A stretch of DNA of 64,000 nucleotides from positions 58,755-122,754 of the forward strand of contig VTPC01089559.1 of assembly GCA_011009095.1 (NCBI GenBank), written 5' to 3'. This DNA comes from Ignelater luminosus (taxonomy: Eukaryota; Arthropoda; Insecta; Coleoptera; Elateridae). Of this stretch, positions 1-12,394 are shown piece after piece; the first letter of the stretch is position 1, and every line of letters begins with the position of its first letter. The position numbers and the translations under genes are program-made. The notes under the pieces are model-generated. The model saw only the letters and a program-made list of their open reading frames with translations, made no database searches and had not been told where the DNA came from.

Positions 1-14
1 TCTTGATTAATATA

Positions 15-654
15 CACTGTGTCCAAGATAAGGATGCACAGCATGGGGATCTTGGAAACGGTAAGAGATACAGGATCGGTTAAATGGGATGAAAGTTGGC
101 TCTTTATAGGAACTTTTTATTGGCATTTGCAAAATATGGATATCTTGTATACTTTCAGAGATATTTAAAATAAGTAGATTTCTTGATTTCAGTTATTATT
201 TTTTCTTTTATTTATTTGAAGAGATATCGGAAAACTAAAACCACTTTTCCATTGCTACTTTTTGTTCTCTATTAAAATACGCTAACAAAATTCATGTACG
301 TTTCGGTTTCGAGTAACCATCATCAACCTCATTTTTTTAAATAGGCGGAAAAACAATTGGAAATTGTTTTGAATAGCTCTTGTTGTCACGATTCTAATAA
401 TGGAAACATGATAGGGTTATTTTGGTTTTGATTTTGTTATGTTGAACCAACTGTAATAATTGCTGTTCATCTTCAAAATTTTGGTTGAGCACATGATTCT
501 TGACATAACCCCAGAGGAAAGAAACCTAACGGTGTTAGATCAGTTGATTGTGCAGGCTAGGGTACTGCAGAATCCATTAATTTGTAGCATAAGAAATCAA
601 TCTCTTACCGTTTCCAAGATCCCCATGCTGTGCATCCTTATCTTGGACACACTG
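15..654. mobile_element. TA-flanked MITE with about 60-bp terminal inverted repeats (family A)
   Basis: The left end begins CACTGTGTCCAAGATAAG after TA (13-14). The right end finishes as its reverse complement, CTTATCTTGGACACACTG, before TA (655-656). The arms match over about 55-60 bp, out to the shared stretch ending GTAAGAGA. Length, a CA(C/G)TGTGTCC terminus and a TA target duplication indicate a non-autonomous Tc1/mariner-class element. The interior (about 75-595) has no transposase; a chance 80-codon ORF at 460-702 runs out through the right arm. The layout of the terminus (GTGTCC, then GGAAA, GTAAGAGATAC, TCGGTTAAAT) is shared with the elements at 2998 and 49770, so it is a diverged cousin of that family. 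Confidence 0.88.
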
Positions 655-656
655 TA

Positions 657-2997
657 TATGAAAAAAATCAATTCTAGGCTGGTTAGTATAAATAAGGGTT
701 GATCTTAGAAAAAGTCAGACAGAAAAACGCTAATGATTTATATCAAACAAACTCAGCAGCTAGGACTATTACTAATAATAAGAGACTTTAGAATATGAGA
801 ACTGAGGCTAGCAAACTTGAAAATAGAATAGGCTGAGTTAGTGTTATGTAAAACTGATAGAATACAGGAAATTCATCAAAGAAAATAAAGAAATTTTGTG
901 GATTGTTTTGAACGGAGCAAAAAATATTGTAGAGCAAAAAAAATTCTTTTTCTATAAATTTAAAAATTACAACATTTCTGGCATTTCTAGAATCTTAATT
1001 AAACCTTGTGAACAATCCTAGAAGTAGTGTCGTTCGCAGCTTTTCAAAAGACTGTTCGAAATTATAACTAGTTTGTTATACGTAGCTTCGAGCATGAAAA
1101 ACAGTTTTGTGAAAGACAGCTATGTTAATAAAATATCGAAAATAGTGATTTGTTTGGTAATATAAATAATAATAGACTGCCTAGGGCGGCTTGCTCAACT
1201 TAGTCTACATAGGGAAGATTTAGAACTTTAGAAACGAAACGAAAGCAACTTTATTATCTAATTCACTTTTAATTCTTTTCCTATTCTTAATTTAACTTTT
1301 TTATAATTTTATAATTTAAGACATGATTGCAGACGCAACATTTATAGCAGAATAGTTAGAAATACATGTTCCTAAAAGGTTATCCGTTTGCATTTAAAGT
1401 CCTTATTAAGTATAATTAATTTAGATTTCTGATGATGACTAAATATTATGTCTTTAAGTTTAATCTCTTCAGTCATCCACTACACATGAACGTTACAAAA
1501 TGCCATTAGATACTTATCAAGTTTCCCAAGCCGAAGACTAATTTTGTTTCCATCTTGCAACCATTTGAATATTTAATTTTGTTATTTATTTTTTTTTGTT
1601 TAACGTAATAAAATACTCAGTATACTATCTAGAAAAAATACATATTCGATTAGAAATATCATATACTACTTATAAGATCTACATACATATTACGCCTATT
1701 ACGTACGAAATACAAAATTGTTCGATTTTATATTTTTTATACAAAAAAGTAGTAATACATTTCAGATCTTCCGACCTGTACATCAATTTAATTTAAACTT
1801 TATAGCAGTTATTATTAATGCATGACAAGCGTAATTAGCAATTAAATTTCAATGTAACTCCGTCCTCGTCTTGGATTCTTGTTCTTCGGAATATTCAGAA
1901 AAATTTGGAGAAATTTATATCGCAGCATTTCACTGCCAATTGAATTTCACGCAATCAAGAGAGATTTCTTTAAAATTTATGAATAATTCTCGATGGCATG
2001 TAACTGTTTAGACGAAATAACTACGAAACGGTGGGCGGAGATGATTTCAAATTTTTAAATAATAATAATAATCTCTTCGTTAAATGAAACTCGGATATTA
2101 AAATACTAAAAGTGTATAAAATTGTTTAAAAATGATGTTTAGTAAAAAACATAAGAGATCAAAGTAGAATTCGTTTATTAAAAATGACTGTTTTCAATTA
2201 TTTTCTTATCTTACTTTACACGTTCATTCTAATAAAAATTTATACAGGGTGGAAAATATTACAAGCAGATTACATAGATATTTTACTTTTCTACTACAAG
2301 CTTAAGTATATTTACCATTCATTAATAGCTGCTCTCATTCCAGCTAGAAAGTAGTTTTTCTACGCACTATGCAATCATTCCAACGTTTACTACTAACACC
2401 TATTAAAATTTTGTTTGGAATTTAGAAAATAATTCTACAAAACTTAAATTTATGTTCAATATTTTTTTTTAAAATAACTGAGCTAAGCAGATATCTTGTG
2501 TAACATTATATTACATTAGCAATTAGATTGAAAGATACCCAGAAAGAGAGTTACTATAGAAATTAATGCAAAATCCAAAAGCTTGTCAGAAGAAGAAAAT
2601 TCTGGAATGAACATTACAATATTAAAACCTATACGTTCGTTGTAGTAAGAAAATAGAAAAGCATAGCGTGATATTTACTGAGGTTTGGCGGCTTTTTCCG
2701 TAGTCTGAATGGCTCCCAATTATTTAATGATTTAACGATCAAATAAATATAAAATCGTTCTAGCGCACAGCCACTCAAACCAAATTACAATCAATTTTGC
2801 TGTTTTAAGATTTTTGATCCAGTTAGAAATTAAGAGGAGTAGACTCCGAGTTGGTAAACGGATAAATGTTGATTGTGAAGATCAAGTATGTAAAGTAGTT
2901 TATTCAACTGAAAACAATTAGTTGCAATGACTTTCTGGTCTTGGTTCACAGCTTCTGGACAGGATAAAAGCTCAACACTTTTTTTTCACACTATATA
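657..2997. other. AT-rich DNA without a recognisable gene
   Basis: No ORF here resembles a protein. There is a short AAT microsatellite near 2058-2073 and an isolated transposon-like end at 2241-2252 (TATACAGGGTGG) with no matching opposite end nearby. Otherwise I see nothing but AT-rich sequence. Confidence 0.6.
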
Positions 2998-3804
2998 CAG
3001 TGTGTCCACATTTCGATGCTCACTATTGGGATGTCGGAAATTGTAAGAGATACGAAGTCGGTTAAATTAGAAAAGATTTGTCTATTTTGGAGATCAGTTT
3101 ACTTATGCTTTTGTTTTTTCAAAAAAGTTTACGACTTACTAGATATTTGCTAAAAACGAAATCATCTTAGTTTTTTTTAAATGAATAGCATTTCCCACTT
3201 AGTGTGCCATGGCTTTAAACATATGAAAATCATTGATTTTTATCAGATAAATTACATCTGTTATGTAACGATTGCTAAAACAAACCAAAAGACGCTTTTA
3301 AGATACTTTACTGAGCATTCACAGATAGCATCAAAGAAGCAGCTAATACCCTACAAAAGCGTATTCATTTTGTTTTAGCAATTTTTGCATAACAAATAAA
3401 TTTCTTTGATAAAACTCCACGACTTAGTGTGTTAGATGTCATGGCACACTGTTTAGTAATATGGAAATCGAGTAGGCGTCCTATTAGAAAAAATTTGGAT
3501 TTACGTTTCACCGCCGAAGTAAAACAAAAGACAATTGCGAAAATAATTTTTTTGCGTTTCGGAGTAAATTCTCTAAAACACCCTCTTTGCTGTTCTTTTC
3601 TATCTTTGCTCGTTCCTGAGATATTTCACTTTAAAAAAAAATAAAATAATTTTGTTTTTAGCAAATATCTAGTAAGCCGTGAACTTTTTTAAAAAACAAA
3701 AGCATAAGTAAACTGATAGCCAAATTTTTTCTAATTTAACCGACTTCGTATCTCTTACAATTTCCGAGATCCCAATAGGGAGCAATTGAAATGTGGACAC
3801 ACTG
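2998..3804 (-). mobile_element. TA-flanked MITE with about 180-bp terminal inverted repeats (family B, copy 1)
   Basis: The left end is CAGTGTGTCCACATTTCG after TA (2996-2997); the right end is the inverted match finishing GGACACACTG before TA (3805-3806). The arms pair for about 180 bp, through a segment containing TTTACTTATGCTTTTG and on to AGATATTTGCTAAAAACG. The interior carries no transposase, and the short ORFs at 3181 and 3429 are chance. The same interior appears in reverse orientation at 49770-50581, so this is a real dispersed family. Compared with that copy it has lost roughly 95 bp after GTCATGGCACACTG (about 3440-3453). The minus strand given here is relative to copy 2. Confidence 0.93.
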
Positions 3805-3806
3805 TA

Positions 3807-5868
3807 TAATTTATGAGCAAAAATTTCCAAGTGAAGTGAAATATCTTTTTCTTAGATTTCTTACAACAAACATAGGTACAGATGCCCATAGCAGTCGGAT
3901 GTTTGCATTACACCTGGATATGTTGGAAATGTGTTTTGGTTCACTTTGAAACGCGCCAATAATGGGTTGAACGATCTTCAAAGACAGTATGTTTCGCTAG
4001 ACAAAATCACCGAGCTAGACTTTCCATTTTGCTTGCAATCAGAAAAGGATACATCTTGTTACGAGTAAAACGAAGATTTGAGTTCCAACAGAAAATAGGT
4101 CCGTGCTCTAATTACCTGTACTTGTTCACTAGCTCCAGTACGTCGAAGATGGGTGTAGTTAGAAAATGGAAAAATATAATTGGATCGAGGTTAGTAGACG
4201 TCAATTACGAAAGTTTGCCTTGGTAATGTAGGTCCTGTAATAAACCTCGATGCCTTGACCAATAATGCAATAATAAAATTTTGTCTTACTGAATTGAATA
4301 CATGATAGTACTGTCTGTGTGGATGCTTCCAAGGAATAAAATGAAAGCTTAAGATATTTGGCAAGAAAAGATTGCATTCATCAGATGTTCCTCAAGGTTT
4401 ACAAACGTAGGTGGTGCAATGGATCTACCTGAAGTCACCACTTAAACCAGATACAATTCTGAAACATATACCAACTCGATACAAATTTCAATCTGTCCAT
4501 AGAAATGTTAATAAGCAAAACGAGTTAATAAGTTTACACATACTTACAAAATAATCTGACTTCAAAAAAACTTAAACTTGCTCCAGTAGCAGTGCAAAAC
4601 TCGAATTCTAGCTTCTTTTTTTTGTCTAATTGTAAAAATAATACCTAGTACATTATTTATTATTCAGGGTAGTCTGAAAATGGTTAGCCAAAGGTTAACT
4701 TAACCTTACAAAAATACAGAAAAAATGTTCCTACTGTGCAAGTTCCTGGAAATATCTCTTTTCGGAGTTAGAGCTCATTCAGTCTTATAGATCAATGAAT
4801 TTTATAACAATGTGCACAGAAACTTATTAGGAGAACGTCGTGGTTCAACTTTTGTAGCATACTTAGAAAACGATAGAAAGAAGACCAAACTATGATAAAT
4901 TTTCAGGCGGTATGTCTGCTGAAAATGATCAATAATTTCTGATTTTTTGAAGAGGCGTTAACCCTCCAGCTTCAACAATGAGTGGAGAATAAGAACTCCC
5001 ACTAGTAGTGTAAAAGGTCAAAGAATAAATATTCAAAATATCGTTTAGTTGCACCCTTACAAAGCATTAATGTAATAAATTTCAGGATGAGATACCATAA
5101 GAAATGCGAGTCGTGGTTCTTTGAGAATTTCTATCGCAAATAAATGCAAAGGAAGAGGGTAATAGATTGTTACAAACGCATATTAATGCTATGGTAATAT
5201 TGCATTTTATACTTCTGAAGTGATGCTTCCAGAGCTGAACTAAGAAAAGGTATAGACCACAGAAATGATTTTCGCTATTTGAGATATCTAGATAATAACT
5301 TGGTTTCTGCAGGGAACCTTTTCAGTTTTCTTTGCACAGAATAAGTCAGAAAAGTATGTCCCGTTATTCTGATTTGTGATCTTTTCTAGCTTCCGTTTTA
5401 AAAAATCAATAATTGGCTTTAGTTTAGATTGGTCTGCAGATCTAAAGGCACCGTCTGTGGCAAAGGTACAGAGGAACAAACTTGGCCCTCGATGCAGAAT
5501 TGACGCAAAAGTTATGTTTACGGATAATTCTGCCTTATACAAACTAATTCGGCCCCGGAAGACCAAATTTTTCCAACTCCCTGGTCCATGGTTTCCTTTG
5601 CATGTTCCTTCCATATTGTCAGTGGTTATGTTTTGGTTTCTCTTTTAAATAATAAGGAATAAAGGATAGGATCTCTGGATGGAGATTATAGCCTGAAAAG
5701 GAAAACCAGTCAATAAGGACAATAAGGTTAGATTTGGAGTGTCGAAAATCCAAGTACATCATCTAGCTGTGGCCATTACAAATCGATACTGTCTGTTGTG
5801 GTTAGTTGTTCCACTTGTAGTAGACACTACATTGGAAGCTGAAATATGAAAATAAAGATGTAAGACTC
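3807..5868. other. No confident gene; slightly more GC-balanced ORF pair at 5288-5648
   Basis: Two overlapping antisense ORFs, 108 codons on the minus strand (5288-5614) and 90 codons on the plus strand (5376-5648), sit in a less AT-rich stretch. Neither shows a motif, signal peptide or family resemblance I recognise. Overlap on opposite strands means at most one could be real, and a decayed repeat or gene fragment is possible. The rest of the interval shows nothing. Confidence 0.4.
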
Positions 5869-7190
5869 GGTGGTCAAAAAAAGTGTACTTCACCATTTCG
5901 CTTATCATTCCTGAACTTCTTGAAAGCTTTAGGAGAATAAGGAATGGTCAGTTGGATTGTAAAACAATTTTGTCACTTGTTAACTGTAATTGCAATGTTA
6001 ATTTAGCAATTAACCACTTGAAAATAATTTACTCTTGGAGAAAGTTTAAGATGAATGAAAAATTTTCAACAAATATTTAGAAAATTGCAATATTTTTCAA
6101 GTCCGGCTCGCAAAAAATTTAAAAATCCCACTTTCGACGGTACAAAATGTAATAAGTAATTATAAAAAACGTTTGTCAGTAGAGAGAAAAATTGGTTCAG
6201 GTGAAAACAGGAAAGCTGATACAAGAAGACAGAAAAATATAATTAAGCAATTTCAGAAAAACCCAACCATATCAGAAAGGACTGTTGCTGTGGTAGCTGT
6301 TACATCAAAAAGCACAGTTCATCGAATTAAAATGAAAAATGGTCTCAAGTCATACAAAGTACAAAAAGTTCCAAACAGGGATCCTACTAAGCAAAAAGTT
6401 GCCAAAACTCGAGGCAGAAAATTATATGAGAATTTTCTAACAAAATTTGATGACGAAACCTGCTGCGTTGCAGATTTCAGTCAAATCCCAAGGCAAGAGT
6501 ATTACGTTGCTGATCAAAGAGGAAATGTAGATTCTAAATATAAACATAAGAAGATTACCAAATATCTAAAGAAATACCTGATTTGGCAGGCTATCAGCAG
6601 CTGCGGCTTGAAAAGTGAACTACTACTGGTTCAATTAACACCGAAATTTATGTGCAAAAATGCCTACAAAAGAGACTAAAACCCTTTTTGACCGTCATAG
6701 AGTTTTTGCTTTGTTTTGGCCGGACTTAGCTTCGTGCCACTACAGTCGTGGTGCAGAAGGATTTTACGAAGAAAACAACATTCAAATTGTTCCTAAAGCT
6801 ATGAATCCGCCAAATTGCCCCGAGTTGCGCCCTATAGAGAGGTATTGGGCGCAAACCAAAAGAAAACTGAGAAATACAAAATTTAACGTTTCAGACATGC
6901 AACAATTTAGAATAAAATGGAGACAGACTTCTAGAAGTATGAATGAGGATGTTGTACAAAAGCTTATGTTGGGAATCAAGAAAAAAACTCGGTTATTATA
7001 TAGTTAAACGGACCATTCAGACATGCTATGCTATTGGTATTTTTGATTCCAGTTAAAATGGACAGTAGGTATGTATATTAACGAATTCAGATCAAAAAAT
7101 GTTTTAATTATAGATCTTTGAAATAGCTACTGCTATAACTATTATAAAAATTACACTACCATGTCCGAAGATCACTTTTAGCTCAAAAAA
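5869..7190 (+). mobile_element. Degenerate Tc1-like DD37E transposon (ends approximate)
   Basis: The element is defined by a broken transposase at 6059-7007. The outer limits are tentative. A possible left end near 5869 reads TCAAAAAAAGTGTACTTCAC and a loosely inverted counterpart lies near 7167-7190 (GAAGATCACTTTTAGCTC). The match is poor, so the boundaries could be off by tens of bases. A length of about 1.3 kb is normal for a Tc1/mariner element. No clean TA duplication is visible at these limits, consistent with an old insertion. Confidence 0.6.
6059..7007 (+). pseudogene. Tc1/mariner-superfamily transposase, DD37E type, frameshifted
   Basis: A cut-and-paste transposase would bind the element's inverted repeats and join its ends into TA. 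The reading opens at 6059. N-terminal helix-turn-helix text is recognisable from about 6100 (AKNLKIPLSTVQ), and a second HTH follows (TISERTVAVVAVTSKSTVHR). The first catalytic aspartate lies in DDET (6449-6454), the second in FWPDLASCHYS (6723-6725), and the glutamate in RPIERYWA (6837-6839); the second D and the E are separated by 37 residues. The frame changes at about 6626 and again in a T-run near 6684-6692: the linking segment NTEIYVQKCLQKRLKPF is in a third frame. There is no in-frame ATG in the open N-terminal segment. The protein cannot be made from this copy. Confidence 0.9.
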
Positions 7191-10100
7191 TGGAAGGCTA
7201 AGAATAGAATAGAGCTCTTTATATACTAAGAACTAAATCCTAGCATTTGTCAACTAGCAACTCTAAAATTATTAAGTTGAGTTAGGTTAAGGTTACATAA
7301 ACCATGTAAGTTTAAATTAAATCACTGCGGAGCTGTTTTTGACGTCTATCTAATTTATCGAAGCCATGTACTAAATTGAATCAAGTTTGATGTTAATTGT
7401 TTAAGATCTAACTTTCTTTCGCTTCATTACCAAGTAAACATTAATAAAGAGAATACCTTAATTGTATTGCTCTTTCAAAAAACAAGTTTAATTGAAAATA
7501 TACAATCTCAAAAAGGTTAAATGATAAAACAAAGCGGTACATTTCCTCTCTGTGTTTGTTTAAAGTTGACGTGAAGAGGGTAATCCTGGAACACTTAAAA
7601 TCTCAAAACAAAAGAGAAATAAAAATAACAATGCAGGAACAAATTGCTATGTAAATTTTAAATTTAGTATGGTAAGATACCGAATGAAAAAACGACTCAT
7701 TGAACATACCAATTTAAAAAATATAAACCTCAATATAGGAATATTATTCATAAAACGAAATATACTGGCTGTCCAAATGTTAATTTGGAATCTCAATTTT
7801 AAGGTTTTAATGCCATTTCTTTATGATTTCTCAATAATTGATTTTTAACATTTGTAATAAAATGTAAGTAGGTATAATAAATATGTGAATTTTCAATATA
7901 AAACTGTTTTGGTTCCTTATTATTCGTAATATAAATCTGGCATCTGGGATTTTTTGAAATTATATTGCAATGTATATTATATGTTGGGACAGATTATATA
8001 ATAATGTATTTTATTTTAAGCTTTCAAGGTTAAATGTAGTTCATAACAGGACAAAAGCTCATGCTGCGTCCATTATTTAGCAACATCTAGCTGAATTTTT
8101 ACGAGTAGAATTTTTGAGCCAAGAGTATTAAGCTGCAACTTTCATGCATTATCGCTTGCATTTTTAATGCAAAAATTTACCCATCTTTGTATGTAGAACA
8201 GTGAAAGTGATGATTCAAACAAAACAAACAAATTGAGTTGTTTGTTATATCCTTGTAATCTGATAATACACTTATATTTCTGCCATCATAAAAGCAAAGT
8301 GCTTCCATTTTTATTTTATTTTCTTTTGTTTTCCACAACTTTTGACTCAAAATAATAGTAAGATGTAAACATACTATGAAATGACACTCGTAAATATTGA
8401 AAACCTGTTTTATCTATTCATCAGCGATTGGTTCACGGGTGAACAACTTTTTGCATATTTTCAAATTCGAATTTATAAAAATCGAACGGTAATGATGATC
8501 TAGTTTTTACTGAAAAACTAGTCAATTTCTGTGTTCCACAAACAGGGTACATACTACAAAAAGTGCTTAAAGGATTTCCAGACGTATTGACGCAATGAAG
8601 TTAGAACGGTTGTAGAAAAAAAACTGCTGGCTGCGATACGACAAAGAAAAAGAAACCCGTTTTTACGAAAATCTTTTCATTGAGCAGTTTTTCTTATTTT
8701 AACAATTTGCTAAAGCTGTACGTAAAACTTGTCGGAAATCCAGTTTTTTTCCCTTCATTGATATTTTATTATTAGGGAAGATGTTTTGGGGAGTTTTTGA
8801 ATTTAAACGTAACCAAACAAATTATAGTTTAATAAAATCCAATTATTCATAAAATATGTAATATGTCTTAGTTAAATACTAATTGGTATGTTTTTGTCTC
8901 TTTAAATGATTAATTTGAAATTATTGCTGTGTGAAGATCTAAATTGCAAAACGAACCGGGAATTTTATAATCATTAATTTCGGATTTAGAATCTGCAAAA
9001 CATGCAAATAAGGAAAACAAATACATAATTGCTTATTTATTACAAAGTAAACCAGAAAAGCAAATAGAGCAACGCCAACCAATAAGCAATCTTAAAGCAG
9101 TTACGGACTTATTATGGCTTGAGTACAAAGGTGGTAGGTATATACTTACTTTTTCAAGAAAGTAGGCTGCGATTGTAACATTAAGTATTGTAAAAAGTGG
9201 TGAAAAATAGGAAAAAGGGCGCTCAAAAGCAATTCCGTTGAGATGTCATGGATAGATGAGAAACTAAGGAAGAAGTCCGAGTTACTACCATTCATAAAAT
9301 TAGACAGCACATATAAATGAGAAAAAAGGCCTTCTAAAGCGAAACATTGATGCAGCGAGGATTTCATTCTTCTTTCTTTCAAAGATTAGAAAAGTGTAAA
9401 TATACAAAGAGTTACCGATACCAAGATTAAACACAACGTCTAATTCCTTCTATGCCTATCTCTCTCTTTCTCCTTCTTGAAAATTTTCTAGTCCGTTTTT
9501 TGTCATAGCGTAAGTCTTAGGATTAAGCCCAAGTGTAGCAGACTCTGAACCATGCTGGTCTTTACATTTTTATCTTTATTTTTTATGTTTATTTCGTTTT
9601 TGCTTGCATCTCAATTCTTGAAAGGCCAAGCGGCGCTACATCAAGATTACAAAAAAGATGGTTGGTTTTGATTTATTCAATCTTAACTCCCATTGACCAA
9701 GAGTAAAATAAATACATCTCGTTTGTGTTGTGCGATAAAATGATGATAACTAGCCGTCTTATGATTTCTTTTTCGTATTTACAGGCTCTTATAGACAAAA
9801 ATTGATTGGCAAAAACTAACTTTAGATCTGATATCTAATCAAAATAGTTTAGTTGTTATGGTCAAGCTGTAAAACACACAAACGTGCTTTATTACTATTT
9901 GAGAAAAACACCGTCTCTATTGGAGATTTAAAAAACTAGCATGAGGACGATCACACTAGTGCCATAACACCGAAACATATCGTTAGAAACGATATAAATC
10001 TTCCGTTTTGGAGATTTATAGCCAGTTTTGCCAGCGTTTGTTGTAGCTGATGGTTACCCTTTCTTGCACCATTTAGATATATTTTGATGAAGGTTAGCGT

Positions 10101-10292
10101 CATCTCTTGAGTGATGGTTTCCCTCTACGCGAGCCAATTTGCCCCTGCAAAGCAAGTAAAAGAACGAACCTGTTATCTACATGCAACATAACTCTTCTTT
10201 GGTTGTGTTAATCAATCTTATTGGTTAATCCATTCATGCTCAGACCATGACAACAATGTGACGATAGCTCGTGTCACTGCCACTAAGGTAAA
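7191..10292. other. AT-rich DNA without a recognisable gene
   Basis: Only short random ORFs occur (for example 9146-9382 on the minus strand, which I do not recognise). The last 350 bp before 10293 are less AT-rich and have the texture of a dispersed repeat (ACCGAAACATATCG near 9969), but no family is identifiable. Confidence 0.55.
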
Positions 10293-10443
10293 TGTTCGGT
10301 TTAGGCCCTCAAGTTTTTGGGGTGGTTTCTATAGTTAGTTGAGAGGAGTAAAAAGAGACCACTCACTCTGGACGGTCAAGAAATAAAAAGGTTATAAATT
10401 TTCAAAAAATAATTTTTTCGAGATAAAGGGTCTATCCTATAGA
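10293..10443 (-). repeat. Left arm of a satellite-like inverted repeat
   Basis: The segment beginning TGTTCGGTTTAGGCCCTC and ending near TCTATCCTATAG is matched in reverse complement at 12582-12779. Shared blocks are the TTAGGCCCTCAAGTTTTTGG start, the GAGAGGA-TAAAAAGAG core, GGTCAAGAAATAAAA, and the AGATAAA...ATCCTATAG end. The arms are diverged by small indels. They bracket the R1 fragment symmetrically. Confidence 0.82.
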
Positions 10444-10462
10444 ATTTAAAAAATTTTTTTTT

Positions 10463-10500
10463 CCTGGCGTGGTCGGGAAAACTGCACGGCAGACGCCAGG
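10463..10500 (-). other. Perfect stem-loop at the 3' end of the R1-clade element
   Basis: CCTGGCGT (10463-10470) and ACGCCAGG (10493-10500) form a perfect 8-bp stem around a 22-nt loop. It lies directly before the poly(A) run of the element on the minus strand. By position it is a candidate 3' RNA structure for recognition by the element's own reverse transcriptase; that role is inferred from how related elements work. It is also one of the few GC-rich motifs in this area. Confidence 0.6.
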
Positions 10501-10599
10501 TAGTGCGTGCGCATTTCTTCACAGCGAGGTTGTTTCCGAGGGCTAAGGTTTTGTACGCCTCTAGTTCTTAAGCCATAGTGTGATTTGTTGATTAATTAA

Positions 10600-12393
10600 T
10601 TAATCCTCTCTCTCTTTTGTCTTTATAATCTTACTAATCATGTCACGTATTATGTTCCAGTTGTCATCTTTCTCTAGCATTATGTCAATGATGTTATCAG
10701 GGTTGATGAGTCTCTAATTTTTCGTTAGTTTGGTCTCTTAATCGCTCCCAGCGCATGCAATGAAAAATAGCATGTTCTGGGTCGTCTCTAGTTTTACATA
10801 TATACATCTATCATCATCTTTCTTTTTGATTTTGAATAGATAAGAGCCAAAGCTCCCGTGGCCTGTTAGGAATTGGGTTAGCCAGTAGTCCGGTTCCCCA
10901 TGTTTTCTTTGTATCTAGGAGATAATATTTTTTATTAATCTCCTGGTCCACAGGACTTTATCGTTCTCTGTTTCCCATCTTGATTGCCAAATGTTTAAAA
11001 CGTCTTGGAGAATTTCCTTCTTTTTCTGTTTACCCTCACGGATTATTTTGCTTTTTTGTATTATCATAAGGTCGATCGGTAAAGCATTTGCTATGACCTG
11101 TACTGTTGGGGTTGGTGCTGTGACATAAGCCGAGGCTATGGCACAGCACATCTTTCTTTGCGCTTTTTCGAGCTTTGTTTTATATTTTTTAAATTTTCAA
11201 CAGTTATCCTACACTGAGCAGGCATACAGCAAAATAGAGTGGCCTACCCCACAGATAACTTTTTTCTTGGATGCCTTGGGACCATTTACTCGAGGCATTA
11301 TCTTCATTAAGGCTCGTATTGATTTTTCAGCTTTTTCCGTAATATAGTTTACATGTTGTGTCCTTCTTGCATTTCGATCAAAGTATACGCCTAAGTATTT
11401 AATTTCTTGCTTGAATTCAATTCTGCTTCCTTGAAATTCTATTTCTAAATTTTTCAATCTATTGCCTCCGTAAAGAATTACCAATTCAGTTTTATTTATT
11501 GAGATTTTTAATTTCTTCTTTTTGATCTCTGTAGATATTCTACTTAGTGATATCTCAGCTCTGTTTTTAATTTCTCCAGCAGAGTATCCAGTGATTATAA
11601 AGCAATATCGTCAGCATACCAAAAGATATCACTTTTGTCTGGTAGTTTGGTCTCTGCTACACTATCAAAGTATACATTCCATAATGTTGGACCCAGTACT
11701 GATCCTTGTGGAACTCCACATGTCATCGGATATTTTTCACCATTTGATAGTATTAGCTTCCTATTGTTTAGGTAATCTGCTATGATATGATATAGATACG
11801 GACTTATTTCTTTCTTTGCAATTTCGTTCATCTGGCAGTGTTGAATGCATTTGTTATGTCTACAGTTAAGAGAATGCAAAATTCTCTGTTTTTAGATGCT
11901 TTTGCTTTAATTTTTTTTATCTTGTCAATGATTTTAGTCATGGGATGTACTGTCGATTTGCCTTTTCTAAACCTAAATTGTTTATCCGACACATCTCCAT
12001 TGTTTACCAATTCTAGCTTTAATCTATTTAAAATTAATGTCTCTAAAATCTTTCCAAAACCGTCGATAAGGCAAATTGGTCTAAATTTCTTATATTGTTC
12101 ATCTTTAGGCATGAGAGCAATTTTTGCTAGTTTCCATTCAGTTGGAAAAACTCCATTTGCTAGGCATTTGTTGATTATTTTCAAAATTATTTCTTTGTCT
12201 GCTTCAATTGCCATTTTGGTGATGTCAGGGGTTAAACCATTTGGGCCAGGCGCCTTATTTTTGTTTTGTTCGTCCAATTATTGCAGTTAGTTCGTCTATG
12301 TTGAATGCATTTCCTTTTGGGTCAGGTCTTGTGTTGTGTATTACTAGTTCACATTTAGGGAAAAGTTCGTTAATTACCATTTTTTCTTCTTCT
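10600..12393 (-). pseudogene. R1-type reverse transcriptase (ORF2 fragment), frameshifted
   Basis: Reading on the minus strand, the order is: a pre-RT segment with NELFPKC (about 12350); KAPGPNGLTPD and a frameshift near 12265; RPICLIDGFGKILE; GKSTVH; VDITNAFNTA; CGVPQGSVLGPTLWN (about 11700); the catalytic YADD (11607-11618); and EIKYLGVYFD (about 11390). The C-terminal part follows with IWQSRWETE, then LTQFLTGHGSFGSYLF (about 10840), DPEHAIFHC (about 10780) and a final helical segment with a stop at 10600-10602. The QFLTGHG block and the HAIFHC knuckle are typical of R1-clade ORF2. At least four frame changes separate these blocks, so no intact enzyme is encoded. The catalytic aspartates in YADD are still present. 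Confidence 0.9.
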
Positions 12394-12394
12394 A

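Larger units (their letters stand above)
10451..12394 (-). mobile_element. 5'-truncated R1-clade non-LTR retrotransposon
   Basis: The element runs right to left: part of the reverse transcriptase, the C-terminal region with a zinc-knuckle-like segment, a 3' untranslated region, and a short A-run (T-run on the plus strand at 10451-10462). The 5' edge at about 12394 lies just before the fingers of the reverse transcriptase, so ORF1, the endonuclease and the 5' UTR are missing, as expected from incomplete target-primed reverse transcription. R1-clade elements often have specific targets (28S rDNA for R1; TTAGG telomeric repeats for TRAS and SART). Here the truncated edge meets a TTAGG-like tract and the element sits between inverted satellite arms. 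Confidence 0.88.

Noticed and set aside
5288..5648. Overlapping antisense ORFs as a coding exon
   Set aside because: No protein resemblance on either strand and no clear splice sites; kept only as a note.
11838..12290. 150-codon plus-strand ORF
   Set aside because: Antisense shadow of the R1-type reverse transcriptase, which has the real motifs on the minus strand.
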